Of a stretch of DNA of 64,000 nucleotides, positions 45,560-54,520 are shown piece by piece. Location: the NCBI RefSeq assembly GCF_021729155.1, contig NZ_JAJQYA010000003.1, forward strand, positions 124,001-188,000. Reading direction: 5' to 3'. Source of the stretch: Membranihabitans marinus. Lineage in GTDB: Bacteria > Bacteroidota > Bacteroidia > Chitinophagales > Saprospiraceae. Both the position numbers and the translations under genes were made by a program. Each line of letters starts with the position of its first letter. The stretch's first letter is position 1. The notes beneath the pieces are model-generated. The model had not been told where the DNA came from, ran no database searches, and saw only the letters and a program-made list of their open reading frames with translations.

Positions 45560-48157
45560 ATGATTTTTAATAAAATAAGTATAACAATATTTATGGTTGT
45601 TATCGGTCAAATAGGGTATTCACAGGATCTTTTACATTATGACAAGCCTGCAGTTGAATGGGTTGAAGCGATACCGATAGGCAATGCATTTATGGGGGGT
45701 ATGGTTTTCGGAGATCCTTATAAAGAGCATATACAATTGAATGAATCGACCCTTTATTCTGGTGATCCCCATAATTCTTATAAATCCCTCAATATTAGAG
45801 ATAAATACAATGATGTCATTCAGTTGTTGAAGGAGGAAAAGTATGATTTAGTTCAGGATTTAGTTCAAAATGAATGGTTGGGACGTAATCAGCAATCCTA
45901 TCAGCCAATGGGCGATTTGTGGATTGAAATGGATCATGAGGAGGACGTGTTCGATTACAATAAAAAATTGGACTTGTCAAATGCTACCGTAACGGTTAGT
46001 TATACAACCAACAATACGATTTATAAGCGAGAAATTTTTGCTAGTTATCCCGATCATGTTTTTGTCATAAAATTGAGTAGGGAAGGACAAGGATTGCTTT
46101 CAGGTAAAATTGCACTATCCACCCCCCATGAACCAACAATGGAAATTTCAGGGTACAAAAATCGGCTAAATTTAAATGGTCAAGCTCCTGGATTTGTATT
46201 GAGAAGGACTTTGAAAACTGTGGAGAATTTAGGCGATGAATACAAATACCCCGAAATATATCATAAAGATGGGAGCCGAAAGGAATTTGCGAAACAAGTT
46301 CTCTACGGTGATGAAGTCAATAATTTAGGTATGTATTTTCAAACTTCATTGGAGGTTAGGAATCAAGGCGGTTCGGTAAAATATTTAGATGGCTCAATTG
46401 TAATGGAAGATGCAGAGGAAGTCATCATTATCCTTACAGCAGCGACAAGTTATAATGGTTTTGATAAAAGTCCAGCTAATGAAGGTAAAGATCCTAGTGC
46501 CTTGGTAGATCATTATTTGGAGGAAGTAACATCTTTTTCTTATAATGATTTACTTTCGAACCATGTGGATGATTATGCCAGTTTGTTTAATCGCGTATCT
46601 TTGGAGATTGGGGAGTCTAGTGAACAGTCCTTGTTGCCAACAGATCATAGGGTGGAATTATTTTCGAATGGGAATGATGTAAATTTAGCTTCATTGTATT
46701 TTCAATTTGGAAGATATTTGTTAATCTCAGGATCAAGACCGGGAAGTCAGCCGCTTAATCTGCAAGGGATTTGGAATAAGGATATTATTCCGCCATGGAA
46801 TGGTGCTTATACGATGAATATAAATACGGAAATGAATTATTGGCCTGCAGAGGTTACTAATTTATCAGAATGTCATGAACCACTTTTTCAGGCTATTCAT
46901 GAATTGGCAGAAAATGGGGCTAAAACAGCCTATACTATGTTTGGGAATCAAGGATGGTTGGCGAACCATAATATGACGATATGGCGGCAAGCAGAGCCTG
47001 TAGATAATTGTTATTGTTCGTTTTGGCCAATGGTAGGAGGGTGGCTGACCAGCCATATGTGGGAGAGGTTCCTATTTTCGGGAGACAAGAAGTTTTTAGC
47101 AGAACAAGCTTTTCCTTTAATTAAAGGATCAGCCCTTTTTTACAAAGATTGGTTGATACCCAATAAAGACGGGTATTTGGTAACTCCAGTTGGACATTCT
47201 CCAGAACAATTATTTAAATATGAAGAAAATAAAAGAGCCGCATATAGTTCTGGTCCAACCATGGACATGGCCATCATAAAGGAGACCTTTCATCGGTATT
47301 TAAAGGCCGTGGAGTATTTAAACCTTGAAGATGAATACAAAGAGGAGATTGCCGTAAAAATGAATAAGTTGCTTCCGTATAAAATAGGGAAGTATGGACA
47401 ACTTCAGGAATGGCAGATGGATTTTGAAGACGGAGATGTTAAACACAGACATTTGTCACATTTATATGGAATGTATCCCAGTAATCAGATCCATAAAAAT
47501 AGTGATCCAGCATTGATCAGTTCCGTGAATAAAACATTAGAACGAAGAGGTGATGGAGGTATGGGGTGGTCCAAGGCATGGAAAATTGCCCTAAGAGCAA
47601 GGTTGTTTCAGGGAGATCAGGCATTGTATACATTGGAGAGTTTAATTTCTCTTATCACCGATACTTCCCATGGCATTCATCCCGGGGGTACATATGGTAA
47701 TTTGTTTAATGGGCCACCTTATCAAATAGACGGAAATTTTGGAGGAACAGCAGCTATTGCAGAAATGTTGTTACAGAGTCATGCTGGAGAGATACATCTA
47801 CTTCCGGCCTTGCCAACTGACTGGTCGAAAGGTAAGGTGACTGGGCTTAAAGCTCGTGGTGGATTTGAAATTGATATGGAGTGGGAAGAAGGAAAAATAA
47901 AGAAAGTTATAATATTGTCTAAGTTGGGAGGTTTGTGTCGTGTGCGAACTGACGACTTACTTCAGTCAGAAGGAGATGTTGTTATAAATAAAGTAAGTGA
48001 TCATTCTATGAATCCTAATCCTTTGTTTGAGTATATGGATGCCGGTTCACCCATAATAGTAGATGAGTCGAAGGTGGAAAGTGTTGAAAAAATGAAATCT
48101 TATGGTTTTGAATTTTATTCTAAACCGGGAAAAAAGTATATCTTTTATACAGATTAA
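45560..48157 (+). CDS. GH95 alpha-L-fucosidase/alpha-L-galactosidase
   Basis: An 865-residue secreted enzyme. The open frame begins at 45407, overlapping the GH29 stop, but the first 51 residues are not signal-like in the right place; the ATG at 45560 gives a normal signal peptide (to IGYSQ). N-terminal beta-sandwich (about 25-280), then the (alpha/alpha)6 barrel. LQGIWNKDI, then N420-I-N422 and MNYWPAE match the Asn pair that activates water in the bifidobacterial fucosidase, at nearly the same numbering. [12 protein letters not shown] and [14 protein letters not shown] are further family blocks. It inverts alpha-1,2-linked L-fucose or L-galactose ends. Confidence 0.92.
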   Translation: MIFNKISITIFMVVIGQIGYSQDLLHYDKPAVEWVEAIPIGNAFMGGMVFGDPYKEHIQLNESTLYSGDPHNSYKSLNIRDKYNDVIQLLKEEKYDLVQDLVQNEWLGRNQQSYQPMGDLWIEMDHEEDVFDYNKKLDLSNATVTVSYTTNNTIYKREIFASYPDHVFVIKLSREGQGLLSGKIALSTPHEPTMEISGYKNRLNLNGQAPGFVLRRTLKTVENLGDEYKYPEIYHKDGSRKEFAKQVLYGDEVNNLGMYFQTSLEVRNQGGSVKYLDGSIVMEDAEEVIIILTAATSYNGFDKSPANEGKDPSALVDHYLEEVTSFSYNDLLSNHVDDYASLFNRVSLEIGESSEQSLLPTDHRVELFSNGNDVNLASLYFQFGRYLLISGSRPGSQPLNLQGIWNKDIIPPWNGAYTMNINTEMNYWPAEVTNLSECHEPLFQAIHELAENGAKTAYTMFGNQGWLANHNMTIWRQAEPVDNCYCSFWPMVGGWLTSHMWERFLFSGDKKFLAEQAFPLIKGSALFYKDWLIPNKDGYLVTPVGHSPEQLFKYEENKRAAYSSGPTMDMAIIKETFHRYLKAVEYLNLEDEYKEEIAVKMNKLLPYKIGKYGQLQEWQMDFEDGDVKHRHLSHLYGMYPSNQIHKNSDPALISSVNKTLERRGDGGMGWSKAWKIALRARLFQGDQALYTLESLISLITDTSHGIHPGGTYGNLFNGPPYQIDGNFGGTAAIAEMLLQSHAGEIHLLPALPTDWSKGKVTGLKARGGFEIDMEWEEGKIKKVIILSKLGGLCRVRTDDLLQSEGDVVINKVSDHSMNPNPLFEYMDAGSPIIVDESKVESVEKMKSYGFEFYSKPGKKYIFYTD

Positions 48158-48223
48158 TACCCAATGAATGAAAAGTTGTCCGTTTGGTTAAAAATGTGAG
48201 GGATAGAAAAAATAAATCTAGGA

Positions 48224-48652
48224 ATGGAAAATACAGAAAATATTCGGTGGCAACAACGCCTTAGTAATTACAAAAAGGCATTAGGAACATTAGATGAGGC
48301 TGTAGCGTTAGATAGAGAAAGAGGATTGAGTAAACTTGAAAAACAAGGAATTATTCAGGCATTTGAATTTACCCATGAATTGGCTTGGAAGGTTATGCAA
48401 GACTTTTTTTTGTATCAGGGAAATAGTGAACTTAGAGGTTCGAGAGATGCTACCAGACAAGCTTTTAATACGGGGTTAATAGCAGATGGAGAAAACTGGA
48501 TGAAAATGATTCAGAATAGAAATCTCACCAGTCATACTTATATTGAAGAAACTTCGGAAGAAATATACAAGAATATCATTAATGCCTTTTATCCTCTTTT
48601 TTTAGCATTTCAACAAAAAATGGAAGATATACGAGCTGCAAATGACGAATGA
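48224..48652 (+). CDS. HepT-like HEPN protein (HI0074 family nucleotidyltransferase partner)
   Basis: A 142-residue all-helical protein. It carries the HEPN active motif RxxxxHxY as R99-N-L-T-S-H104-T-Y106. In studied HepT/MntA systems the HEPN protein is an RNase toxin, and the neighbouring nucleotidyltransferase neutralises it by adding AMP to the Tyr of this motif. Its stop overlaps the start of the nucleotidyltransferase gene (ATGA). The toxin call is by family; many HI0074 members are untested. Confidence 0.85.
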   Translation: MENTENIRWQQRLSNYKKALGTLDEAVALDRERGLSKLEKQGIIQAFEFTHELAWKVMQDFFLYQGNSELRGSRDATRQAFNTGLIADGENWMKMIQNRNLTSHTYIEETSEEIYKNIINAFYPLFLAFQQKMEDIRAANDE

Positions 48653-48987
48653 TGTACGGACTTAAAGAAAAAAATATAAATTCTATTCAGTTGGTTTTTA
48701 GAGACCATCCTGAAATTGAGGAAGCTATTTTATATGGTTCACGGGCCATAGGGAATTACCGAAATGGCTCTGATATTGATCTGACGCTAAAGGGGGATGA
48801 TATTAGTTTGGCACTACTTTCTACACTTGAAATTCAACTAGACGATCTATTACTTCCTTATTTAATAGACCTTTCTATTTACAATAAGATAGAAAATCCA
48901 GATCTTATTCATCATATCAATGAGGTTGGGCTGCCTTTTTATAAAAAAGAGTGGTCATTAGAAAAGACGGAATCAGAAAAATTATAA
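48649..48987 (+). CDS. MntA-like minimal nucleotidyltransferase (HI0073 family)
   Basis: A 112-residue minimal nucleotidyltransferase. The core GSxxxGx(n)SDIDL is present as G30-S31 and D42-I-D44-L, with the third acidic residue in LIDLSIYN. It should bind ATP and modify its HEPN partner, encoded 4 bp overlapping upstream. The pair sits between two glycosidase genes of locus 2 and has no metabolic link to them; a selfish or phage-defence cassette inserted here is the simplest reading. Confidence 0.85.
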   Translation: MMYGLKEKNINSIQLVFRDHPEIEEAILYGSRAIGNYRNGSDIDLTLKGDDISLALLSTLEIQLDDLLLPYLIDLSIYNKIENPDLIHHINEVGLPFYKKEWSLEKTESEKL

Positions 48988-49297
48988 TACTATCTATAAT
49001 AAGATTATTCTCTTTTTCTTCATCATTTTTAAAATGGCGGTGAAGATACTGATTGTTTTTGACGAGGGACTAAGTATAAAATTCAATGCCAAAAGGAATT
49101 CACACAGTCCACTCACGAGAACATAAAGAGTTAGCCCAATAGGTCTGGGGCATAATTTTTGGGCATGGATGTCTATTGATGTTTCTTATGTGAAAATATG
49201 CAGAGTGTTAACCGTATTGAATTTTGATTAATTCAATTTAAAAACATTTATTTGTCTTATTATAAATTTCATCTGGTATTCATAGTTAAATGTTTAT
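48988..49297. other. 310-bp gap before the GH2-like gene
   Basis: No gene seen. A stretch at 49091-49130 (AAAAGGAATTCACACA, then CACTCACGAGAA) resembles 56100-56140 (AAAAGGAATATACACA, then CACTCATGAGAA), so both may descend from one dispersed sequence. The 3' part holds the promoter annotated separately. Confidence 0.5.
49223..49254 (+). promoter_or_regulatory. Candidate Bacteroidota-type promoter of the GH2-like gene
   Basis: TTTG at 49223-49226 and TTTATTTG at 49247-49254 are 20 bp apart. The Bacteroidota consensus is TTTG, 19-21 bp, TAnnTTTG; only the second base of the -7 box departs. The start codon lies 43 bp downstream, a normal leader. This indicates that the gene can be transcribed apart from the upstream toxin-antitoxin pair. 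Confidence 0.5.
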
Positions 49298-52216
49298 ATG
49301 AAAAAGAATAATTTAACCCTCTTTTTTTGTCTGTTGATGCTGGGATCAGTAGGGGCACAGAATATTTCGAATAGTTTTGAAATGCGCTATATCACTAAAG
49401 ATACTGCGGCCAATGATGAGACGGATTTCAAAGGGACGAAAGAATGGATGAATACCGATGAAAGAATTAAAGCACTTCATGCCTATGCTGATTTCGCAAG
49501 TGATTATTTCGGTAATAGAGAATTGGATAAAAAAATTGTACTTCCTCATGAAGTAGATTCTCTAATTTCTAATTTTAAAAAACAACCCTTGCCTAAAGTA
49601 AGGCGGGAATATGTGCTAGATAAATGGAAATCTTATGGCTATCGAAAGGGTCAAGAGGAGGAAGAAGGACAGAACTTGGCGTCTTGGCAGAAAATCAAAG
49701 GTGTAACCGTCGAAGATGGCAAATTAATCCTCAATAATGCCAGTGTTGAACGATCATTAGAGGAATTGAATTGGCGATTTAAATTGGAAGGTCGATTTCT
49801 GATGGTAGATAAAGAATCCTTTACCTTATCTATGGGTAATGACTTGCAAAATTCAATAGAAATCCAGTTCACTAAAGACGAAATCCAAGTTGTATCCAAT
49901 GGAGAAAACCTAACGGAAAAAGTGGAATTAGACGATTATGTTGATCTTACCTTGGAAGTGGATATGTCTGAAAAACGATTTAACGTATTGGTCAATGGTC
50001 ATATGATCTGGAATTTCATTCCGATTTCTGATTTAAATACAAAGGTTTTGGATCGTATAAGATTGGAGTCTAATGGACTCCATAAAATAGATGAGTTAGC
50101 AGTGTTTAACTATATCCCCAATCCTGAAGATGAAAGAATGCCTTACCTCTTATCCATTGCCATGGATGAAGATTTTGAACAGAAAAAGAATGTAATGGGG
50201 TGGCAATCTGCTGAGTACGATGATAGCCATTGGCAGGAAGTTTCACTTCCTGCCGTTCACGGTGGTCTGAGAGAAGCTGGCGAAGATCTTTACCTGAGAA
50301 AAGTCCTTTCTTTAGATTCATTTGATCGAGCGATATTGGAAATCGCATCCCTGGATCCGGGAGGTGAAATTTGGATTAATGGCGAAATCGCTGCTGTAAT
50401 TGATACCCGCCACCCGATTCGCAAAGATGTGAGTGGTTATTGTAAACCCAATACCGAGAATATCATAGCCATCCGAGTAAAACCTTATCGATCAAACCAC
50501 CCAATGTTACACGCTCCGTCGGATCGAAATATCGGTTGGTTTTTGGATCAAACTAAATTAATTACTGGCAGTCAGTGTATGATCACAGATTTGGAAGTGC
50601 ATACCACTGAGTTGGACGATGCCGCATTGCAATCGCATAAAGTGGGTATTCACTATCCTCAGGATCGATATTTTAAGGGAGAATTAGAGATTAATTATTA
50701 CAATTGGCATCCAGAAGAGGGTGAAAAGATAGCCAGCATTTCCCGAGCTATTGAAGTGCGACCGCGTATAGATAATTATATTGAAGTTGAAATGTCCATT
50801 GAAAATCCCGAATTGTGGACAACAGAAAAACCGAATCTCTACAAGGTTGAAGCTATTTTGAAAAATGAAAATGGTGAAATAGTAGATGACAAAGTCATTA
50901 CAACTGGTATTCGAACGGTAGACCAAGGCAATGGCTATTTATATGTTAATGGACAGCCGGAAATGCTTAATGGTGTGCAGATTATGGGTTTTAGAACCCC
51001 GGTTGAAAATTTAGCAAAATACAATCGCTGTCCTCCCTTGGACATTGTTGCCGAGGAAATGTTGATGACTAAAAAAATGGGAGCTAATTTGCTTCGCGTC
51101 CATGTGCATGCAGAACAAGATACGGTGGATGGAGTCAACGATCGTCGATATGCAGAGTTGGCCGATCAGATGGGAATTTATCTTATTTGGTCCACAGCTG
51201 GATTTATTCGAGAGGGGGAGGCTTGGAATGTTGATTTTGAGGGTTATCCAAAATATATGGCGGAGGTGTACAATCATCCGAGCATAGTTATGTGGGAAGC
51301 ATCCAATCATCCCAATCGGTTTAAGGAACACGACGTGTCAGATAGCAGAGATTATATCGATAAGATTTATGAGGTAATATACCAAAAGGATGAGAGTCGC
51401 TTGATATCTCCGACTTCGTTTTGGCAACACAGTCACTTTGCCAATTACGATGGGACAAAGGATAAAGACGGCAATACTTTAGAGCCTCCTGTTTATATGA
51501 TGGCAGATCGAATGACCAGAGGGAGTCAAGATGCCTATACCGGATATGGAGCCAGTTGGTCTGGGATTCGTAAGGCTCCCAATCCTTGGGCGGCCTCTTG
51601 TTTATCGGCCAATGATAAGGCCTATTTTAATTTTGAGCATGAAGAGTCTGCGGCGCAACCCAATTGGGATTTGTCCAAAGGAAAGCCGTGGTACAAGGTG
51701 CAATCCTATGAATGGGGTTATGAAAAGGGAAGTATTGGCCGAAAATTGGATCACAGTGAGTGGCGAGCAAGTCAGGCTTGGCAGGCTTTTTCGGCTTGGG
51801 AGTCGATGAAGAAACAAATGCTGTTGGGCTACGATGGTTTTTCATGGTGTTCGCTGCGAGGTGGTGCCAATATGGGAACTTATCAGAAGCCTTTAATCGA
51901 CAATTTAGGTCATCCTAAATTGGCTTACTATGTCAATAAGATGGTTTTTCAGAGAACATGGGCTGGTAGCGACAATGTGGATGTAGTGTATGGACCCGAT
52001 GATTTGATTACACCGGTCATTCATCATTTGGGGGAGTCCCAGAACGTGAATTTAACCATTCGTTTATTGGATGAATGGGGGGCTGAAAAAGATAGAAGCT
52101 TGTTTGAGAATATTATGTTGGAAGCGGGGCGATCGATTACCAAATTGGAATCTTTTGCCTTTCCTTTTAAAGGCGAAGGTTTGTATTTTATAGAATATCA
52201 AATCGAGGTAGAATAG
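49298..52216 (+). CDS. Glycoside hydrolase family 2-like protein with altered acid/base motif
   Basis: A 972-residue secreted protein (signal peptide to VGAQ, about residue 20). An unusual N-terminal part (about 20-270) contains a helical segment and a concanavalin-like beta region. Then come the GH2 jelly-roll (about 280-430), immunoglobulin-like (about 440-555) and TIM-barrel (about 556-900) domains. In the barrel the place of the GH2 acid/base motif W-S-x-x-N-E is taken by W666-E-A-S-N670-H671, so the usual Glu is His. A nucleophile Glu is not obvious; SYEWGYEKG is a candidate. It may have shifted chemistry or use E667. GH2-type beta-galactosidase or glucuronidase activity cannot be assumed. 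Confidence 0.75.
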   Translation: MKKNNLTLFFCLLMLGSVGAQNISNSFEMRYITKDTAANDETDFKGTKEWMNTDERIKALHAYADFASDYFGNRELDKKIVLPHEVDSLISNFKKQPLPKVRREYVLDKWKSYGYRKGQEEEEGQNLASWQKIKGVTVEDGKLILNNASVERSLEELNWRFKLEGRFLMVDKESFTLSMGNDLQNSIEIQFTKDEIQVVSNGENLTEKVELDDYVDLTLEVDMSEKRFNVLVNGHMIWNFIPISDLNTKVLDRIRLESNGLHKIDELAVFNYIPNPEDERMPYLLSIAMDEDFEQKKNVMGWQSAEYDDSHWQEVSLPAVHGGLREAGEDLYLRKVLSLDSFDRAILEIASLDPGGEIWINGEIAAVIDTRHPIRKDVSGYCKPNTENIIAIRVKPYRSNHPMLHAPSDRNIGWFLDQTKLITGSQCMITDLEVHTTELDDAALQSHKVGIHYPQDRYFKGELEINYYNWHPEEGEKIASISRAIEVRPRIDNYIEVEMSIENPELWTTEKPNLYKVEAILKNENGEIVDDKVITTGIRTVDQGNGYLYVNGQPEMLNGVQIMGFRTPVENLAKYNRCPPLDIVAEEMLMTKKMGANLLRVHVHAEQDTVDGVNDRRYAELADQMGIYLIWSTAGFIREGEAWNVDFEGYPKYMAEVYNHPSIVMWEASNHPNRFKEHDVSDSRDYIDKIYEVIYQKDESRLISPTSFWQHSHFANYDGTKDKDGNTLEPPVYMMADRMTRGSQDAYTGYGASWSGIRKAPNPWAASCLSANDKAYFNFEHEESAAQPNWDLSKGKPWYKVQSYEWGYEKGSIGRKLDHSEWRASQAWQAFSAWESMKKQMLLGYDGFSWCSLRGGANMGTYQKPLIDNLGHPKLAYYVNKMVFQRTWAGSDNVDVVYGPDDLITPVIHHLGESQNVNLTIRLLDEWGAEKDRSLFENIMLEAGRSITKLESFAFPFKGEGLYFIEYQIEVE

Positions 52217-52329
52217 TTGTTCTATCAAATGAATTCACTATTGACGGTTATTTATGAAGTATTCTGAGATAGTACCAAAATGCCTTAACATACTACTAGT
52301 TGACCACAGTACCGAGGTGACTGAACATA

Positions 52330-52471
52330 GTTGCCCTTTAGGGCAACCAAAGGTCGTAAATCGACCTTTGGTGAAGATGACCGAACAAAATGCGCAGCAT
52401 CATTGATCCTAAATGGATCAATGGTGAGGGAACCGAAACCTCCGTGTTTCGGGTGGGTAGGCCATTGCGCC
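52330..52471 (+). repeat. Modular hairpin repeat, copy A2
   Basis: Four hairpins in series: GTTGCCC/GGGCAAC (52330-52347); a 10-bp stem CCAAAGGTCG/CGACCTTTGG with loop TAAAT (52347-52371); CATTGATCC/GGATCAATG with loop TAAAT; and CCGAAAC/GTTTCGG. The linkers GACCGAA, GAGGGAACC and GGTGGGT are as in copy A1 at 8.7 kb, whose core it repeats almost base for base. It follows the GH2-like stop by about 110 bp. Confidence 0.85.
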
Positions 52472-52571
52472 GAGGCGTGATTGGAACGTATATCGACAGC
52501 AAACAACATTTTTCTATCAAAATCAAAGATTGTTGTGAATTGAATGATACCATGTATGGAGATGGTCATGG

Positions 52572-52677
52572 ATTTGTCAAACTTTTTGCCTAATTTATCC
52601 TATTATATCACTACAGGGAATGAAAAGATATGATCACTTCGTGTCAGAAAATTGACAATGCAAAAAGTCCGCCAAAT
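52572..52677 (+). repeat. 106-bp inverted-end element, copy 1
   Basis: The left end ATTTGTCAAACTTTTTGC (52572-52589) and the right end GCAAAAAGTCCGCCAAAT (52660-52677) are imperfect inverted repeats of 18 bp. It is the same length as the three other copies. It lies within unit 1 of the 492-bp tandem array, so its homology extends beyond the ends and no target-site duplication can be assigned. Confidence 0.75.
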
Positions 52678-53063
52678 GAATTTAAGGTCATATCCCATCC
52701 TTGGTATTCATAAAAATTCAAGACAATCATTATTGTGCTCCGACGTGATTGCCCTGTTAATCCAATGGTATATTCCTCAGTGCTCGGTATGATTGCAACA
52801 TAATTCGATAGGTTTCAGGCCACTGGCTTTGGGCAAATCAATCTAATATAACAATCGAAAAGTCCTGAAAGCGGCGCACTGAGCTTGGTCGAAGTGGACG
52901 TAGTCTAATAGCATAGGGTGAAACCCTATGAAAAGGATGCCTTCCTAGTAAAAAGTCCTGAAGGGACGAAGGAATTCATTTCTATCGACAGCAAACATCA
53001 ATTTTCTATCAAAATCAAAGATTGATGTGAATTGAATGATACCATGTATAGTGATGGTCATGG

Positions 53064-53169
53064 ATTTGTCACACTTTTTGCCTAATTTATCCTATTATAT
53101 CACTACAGGGAATGAAAAGATATGATCACTTCGTGTCAGAAAATTGACAATGCAAAAAGTCCGCCAAAT
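53064..53169 (+). repeat. 106-bp inverted-end element, copy 2
   Basis: Copy within unit 2 of the 492-bp array, exactly 492 bp from copy 1. Its left end, ATTTGTCACACTTTTTGC, matches the reverse complement of its right end at 15 of 18 positions. Confidence 0.75.
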
Positions 53170-53554
53170 GAATTTAAGGTCATATCCCATCCTTGGTATT
53201 CATAAAAATTCAAGACAATCATTATTGTGCTCCGACGTGATTGCCCTGTTAATCCAATGGTATATTCCTCAGTGCTCGGTATGATTGCAACATAATTCGA
53301 TAGGTTTCAGGCCACTGGCTTTGGGCAAATCAATCTAATATAACAATCGAAAAGTCCTGAAAGCGGCGCACTGAGCTTGGTCGAAGTGGACGTAGTCTAA
53401 TAGCATAGGGTGAAACCCTATGAAAAGGATGCCTTCCTAGAAAAAAGTCCTGAAGGGACGAAGGAATTCATTTCTATCGACAGCAAACATTTTTTTCTAT
53501 TAAAATCAAAGTTTGATGTGAATTGAATGATACCATGAATGGTTATGCTCATGG

Positions 53555-53660
53555 ATTTGTCACACTTTTTGCCGAAATAATCATATTATATCTAGTATCA
53601 TTGAATTAAAACAATGATTATCTGTCCAAGAAAGCCTATAGAGCAAAAAGTCCGCCAAAT
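53555..53660 (+). repeat. 106-bp inverted-end element, copy 3
   Basis: A diverged copy with the same ends and again exactly 106 bp. The interior differs from copies 1 and 2 in most positions while both ends are kept. Its right flank (CAACATTGTTTGATGC) is shared with the inverted copy 4 at 59.4 kb, so these two belong to one longer repeat. Confidence 0.75.
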
Positions 53661-53681
53661 CAACATTGTTTGATGCCAATA

Positions 53682-53700
53682 CCGTGGGTTTCACCCACGG
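53682..53700 (-). repeat. Hairpin of the CATAGGG/CCGTGGG type (loop TGAAA)
   Basis: The stem is CCGTGGG/CCCACGG with loop TGAAA read on the minus strand, next to the linker GTAGTCTAATAGC. The same linker at 52.9 and 53.4 kb carries the stem CATAGGG/CCCTATG with the same loop. Paired changes at several stem positions with fixed loop and linker show selection for, or copying of, structure. Confidence 0.8.
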
Positions 53701-53855
53701 CTATTAGACTACGTCCTTTCAGGACTTATTTATAAAGATGTCTGGGTATGACTGAGTATTCTATGATAGAACCTAATTAATTAAGCTGTTCATTTTACAA
53801 AAGGTTCATCTCGATTGATTATTGCATAAAGACGTAGTTGCTTGGTCGCTTACGG
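53691..53855 (+). repeat. 165-bp direct repeat, first copy
   Basis: Nearly identical to 54264-54428 (offset 573 bp). It runs from TCACCCACGG through the GTCCTTTCAGGAC hairpin and GAACCTAATTAATTAAGC to GGTCGCTTACGG. A diverged inverted copy of its middle lies at 59729-59815. Confidence 0.9.
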
Positions 53856-53944
53856 AGCCACTGCGCTCCGGCGTGACTGCCCCATAAATCGTCAGGTTAT
53901 CAGCCACTGTGCAGAGGATATTTAACCGGAGCCACTGGCTCCGG
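53853..53944. repeat. GC-rich hairpins between repeat copies
   Basis: Two hairpins: CGGAGC/GCTCCG (53853-53870) followed by GGCGTGACTGCC, and a perfect 8-bp stem CCGGAGCC/GGCTCCGG with loop ACT (53926-53944). The GTGACTG-type linker after a variable GC stem recurs near 52310, 52750, 53240 and 57525. Confidence 0.65.
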
Positions 53945-54054
53945 CTTGGTATTAATGAAAATTCAAGATATTCATTATTGTTCTATGGCGAGAATCCACC
54001 GTAAATCTACAGCAAATTTCATGGAATCTCGTCGCAGCGCAGTGGCTAATCTAC

Positions 54055-54117
54055 CCGAGGTACAGTGACCTCGGCTCCCTCATCCAATCCATATTTAATG
54101 GATTGGGTACTTTGTAC
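54055..54117 (-). repeat. Modular hairpin repeat, copy A4
   Basis: Read on the minus strand: linker GACCGAA, then stem A GTAC/GTAC with loop AAA, stem B CCAATCCAT/ATGGATTGG (9 bp, loop TAAAT), linker GAGGGAGCC, and stem C CCGAGGT/ACCTCGG (loop CACTGT). The order, loops and linkers match copies A1-A3, but every stem has different bases that still pair. Confidence 0.8.
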
Positions 54118-54139
54118 TATATTCGGTCGTTCTCGCCAG

Positions 54140-54250
54140 AGCCCGATTTACGGGCTTTCCCTGCCCACCCACGACACAGTGGTCATGGCTCCTTCAACAG
54201 TTGAACATTTAGTTCATCTGGTTGCTCTTTGAGCAACTTTATTCTGTCGT
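54140..54250 (-). repeat. Modular hairpin repeat, copy A5
   Basis: Read on the minus strand: linker GACAGAA, stem A GTTGCTC/GAGCAAC with loop AAA, stem B TGAAC/GTTCA with loop TAAAT, linker GAAGGAGCC, stem C CCATGAC/GTCGTGG (one wobble pair, loop CACTGT), then GGTGGG and an AGCCCG/CGGGCT stem with loop TAAAT that belongs to the next unit. It directly abuts copy A4. Confidence 0.8.
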
Positions 54251-54263
54251 GCACTTTGCTCGC

Positions 54264-54428
54264 TCACCCACGGCTATTAGACTACGTCCTTTCAGGACTT
54301 ATTTATAAAGATATCTGGGTATGACTGAGTATTCTATGATAGAACCTAATTAATTAAGCTGTTCATTTTACAAAAGGTTTATCTCGATTGATTACTGCAT
54401 AAAGACGTAGTTTCTTGGTCGCTTACGG
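54264..54428 (+). repeat. 165-bp direct repeat, second copy
   Basis: This pairs with 53691-53855; differences are single bases. After it, 54429-54520 is AT-rich and contains an AAACGTATTTGGTAT motif (54467-54481) that recurs at 57437-57451 and 59829-59843. Confidence 0.9.
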
Positions 54429-54520
54429 TATTTCACCTCCCTGTCATGACTGAGCTAATTAATTATAAACGTATTTGGTATTACTATTAATTATACGCAT
54501 TGCGGTGTGTAGTACTTGTT

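Larger units (their letters stand above)
52491..53600 (+). repeat. Tandem repeat, 492-bp unit: two full copies and a degraded third
   Basis: Unit 1 is 52491-52982 and unit 2 is 52983-53474, with identical period at every anchor I checked. A third begins at 53475 and decays after about 120 bp. Each unit contains a 106-bp inverted-end element, a GCGCACTGAGC...GTCGAAGTGG REP-like motif, a CATAGGG/CCCTATG hairpin (52912-52930 and 53404-53422) and a GTCCTGAAGGGAC hairpin. One difference between units is compensatory: ACAACA/TGTTGT (52503-52508 with 52531-52536) becomes ACATCA/TGATGT in unit 2. No open frame of interest is present. Confidence 0.92.

Noticed and set aside
49091-49130. Possible shared peptide remnant with 56100-56140
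   Set aside because: The similarity is short and the second copy is broken by stops, so no gene can be claimed.
52390-52593. Small open frames across the repeat zone as genes
   Set aside because: They run through hairpin repeats on both strands and have no recognisable protein features.
52491-53600. CRISPR-like array
   Set aside because: The period is 492 bp, with no short direct repeats and unique spacers and no cas genes.
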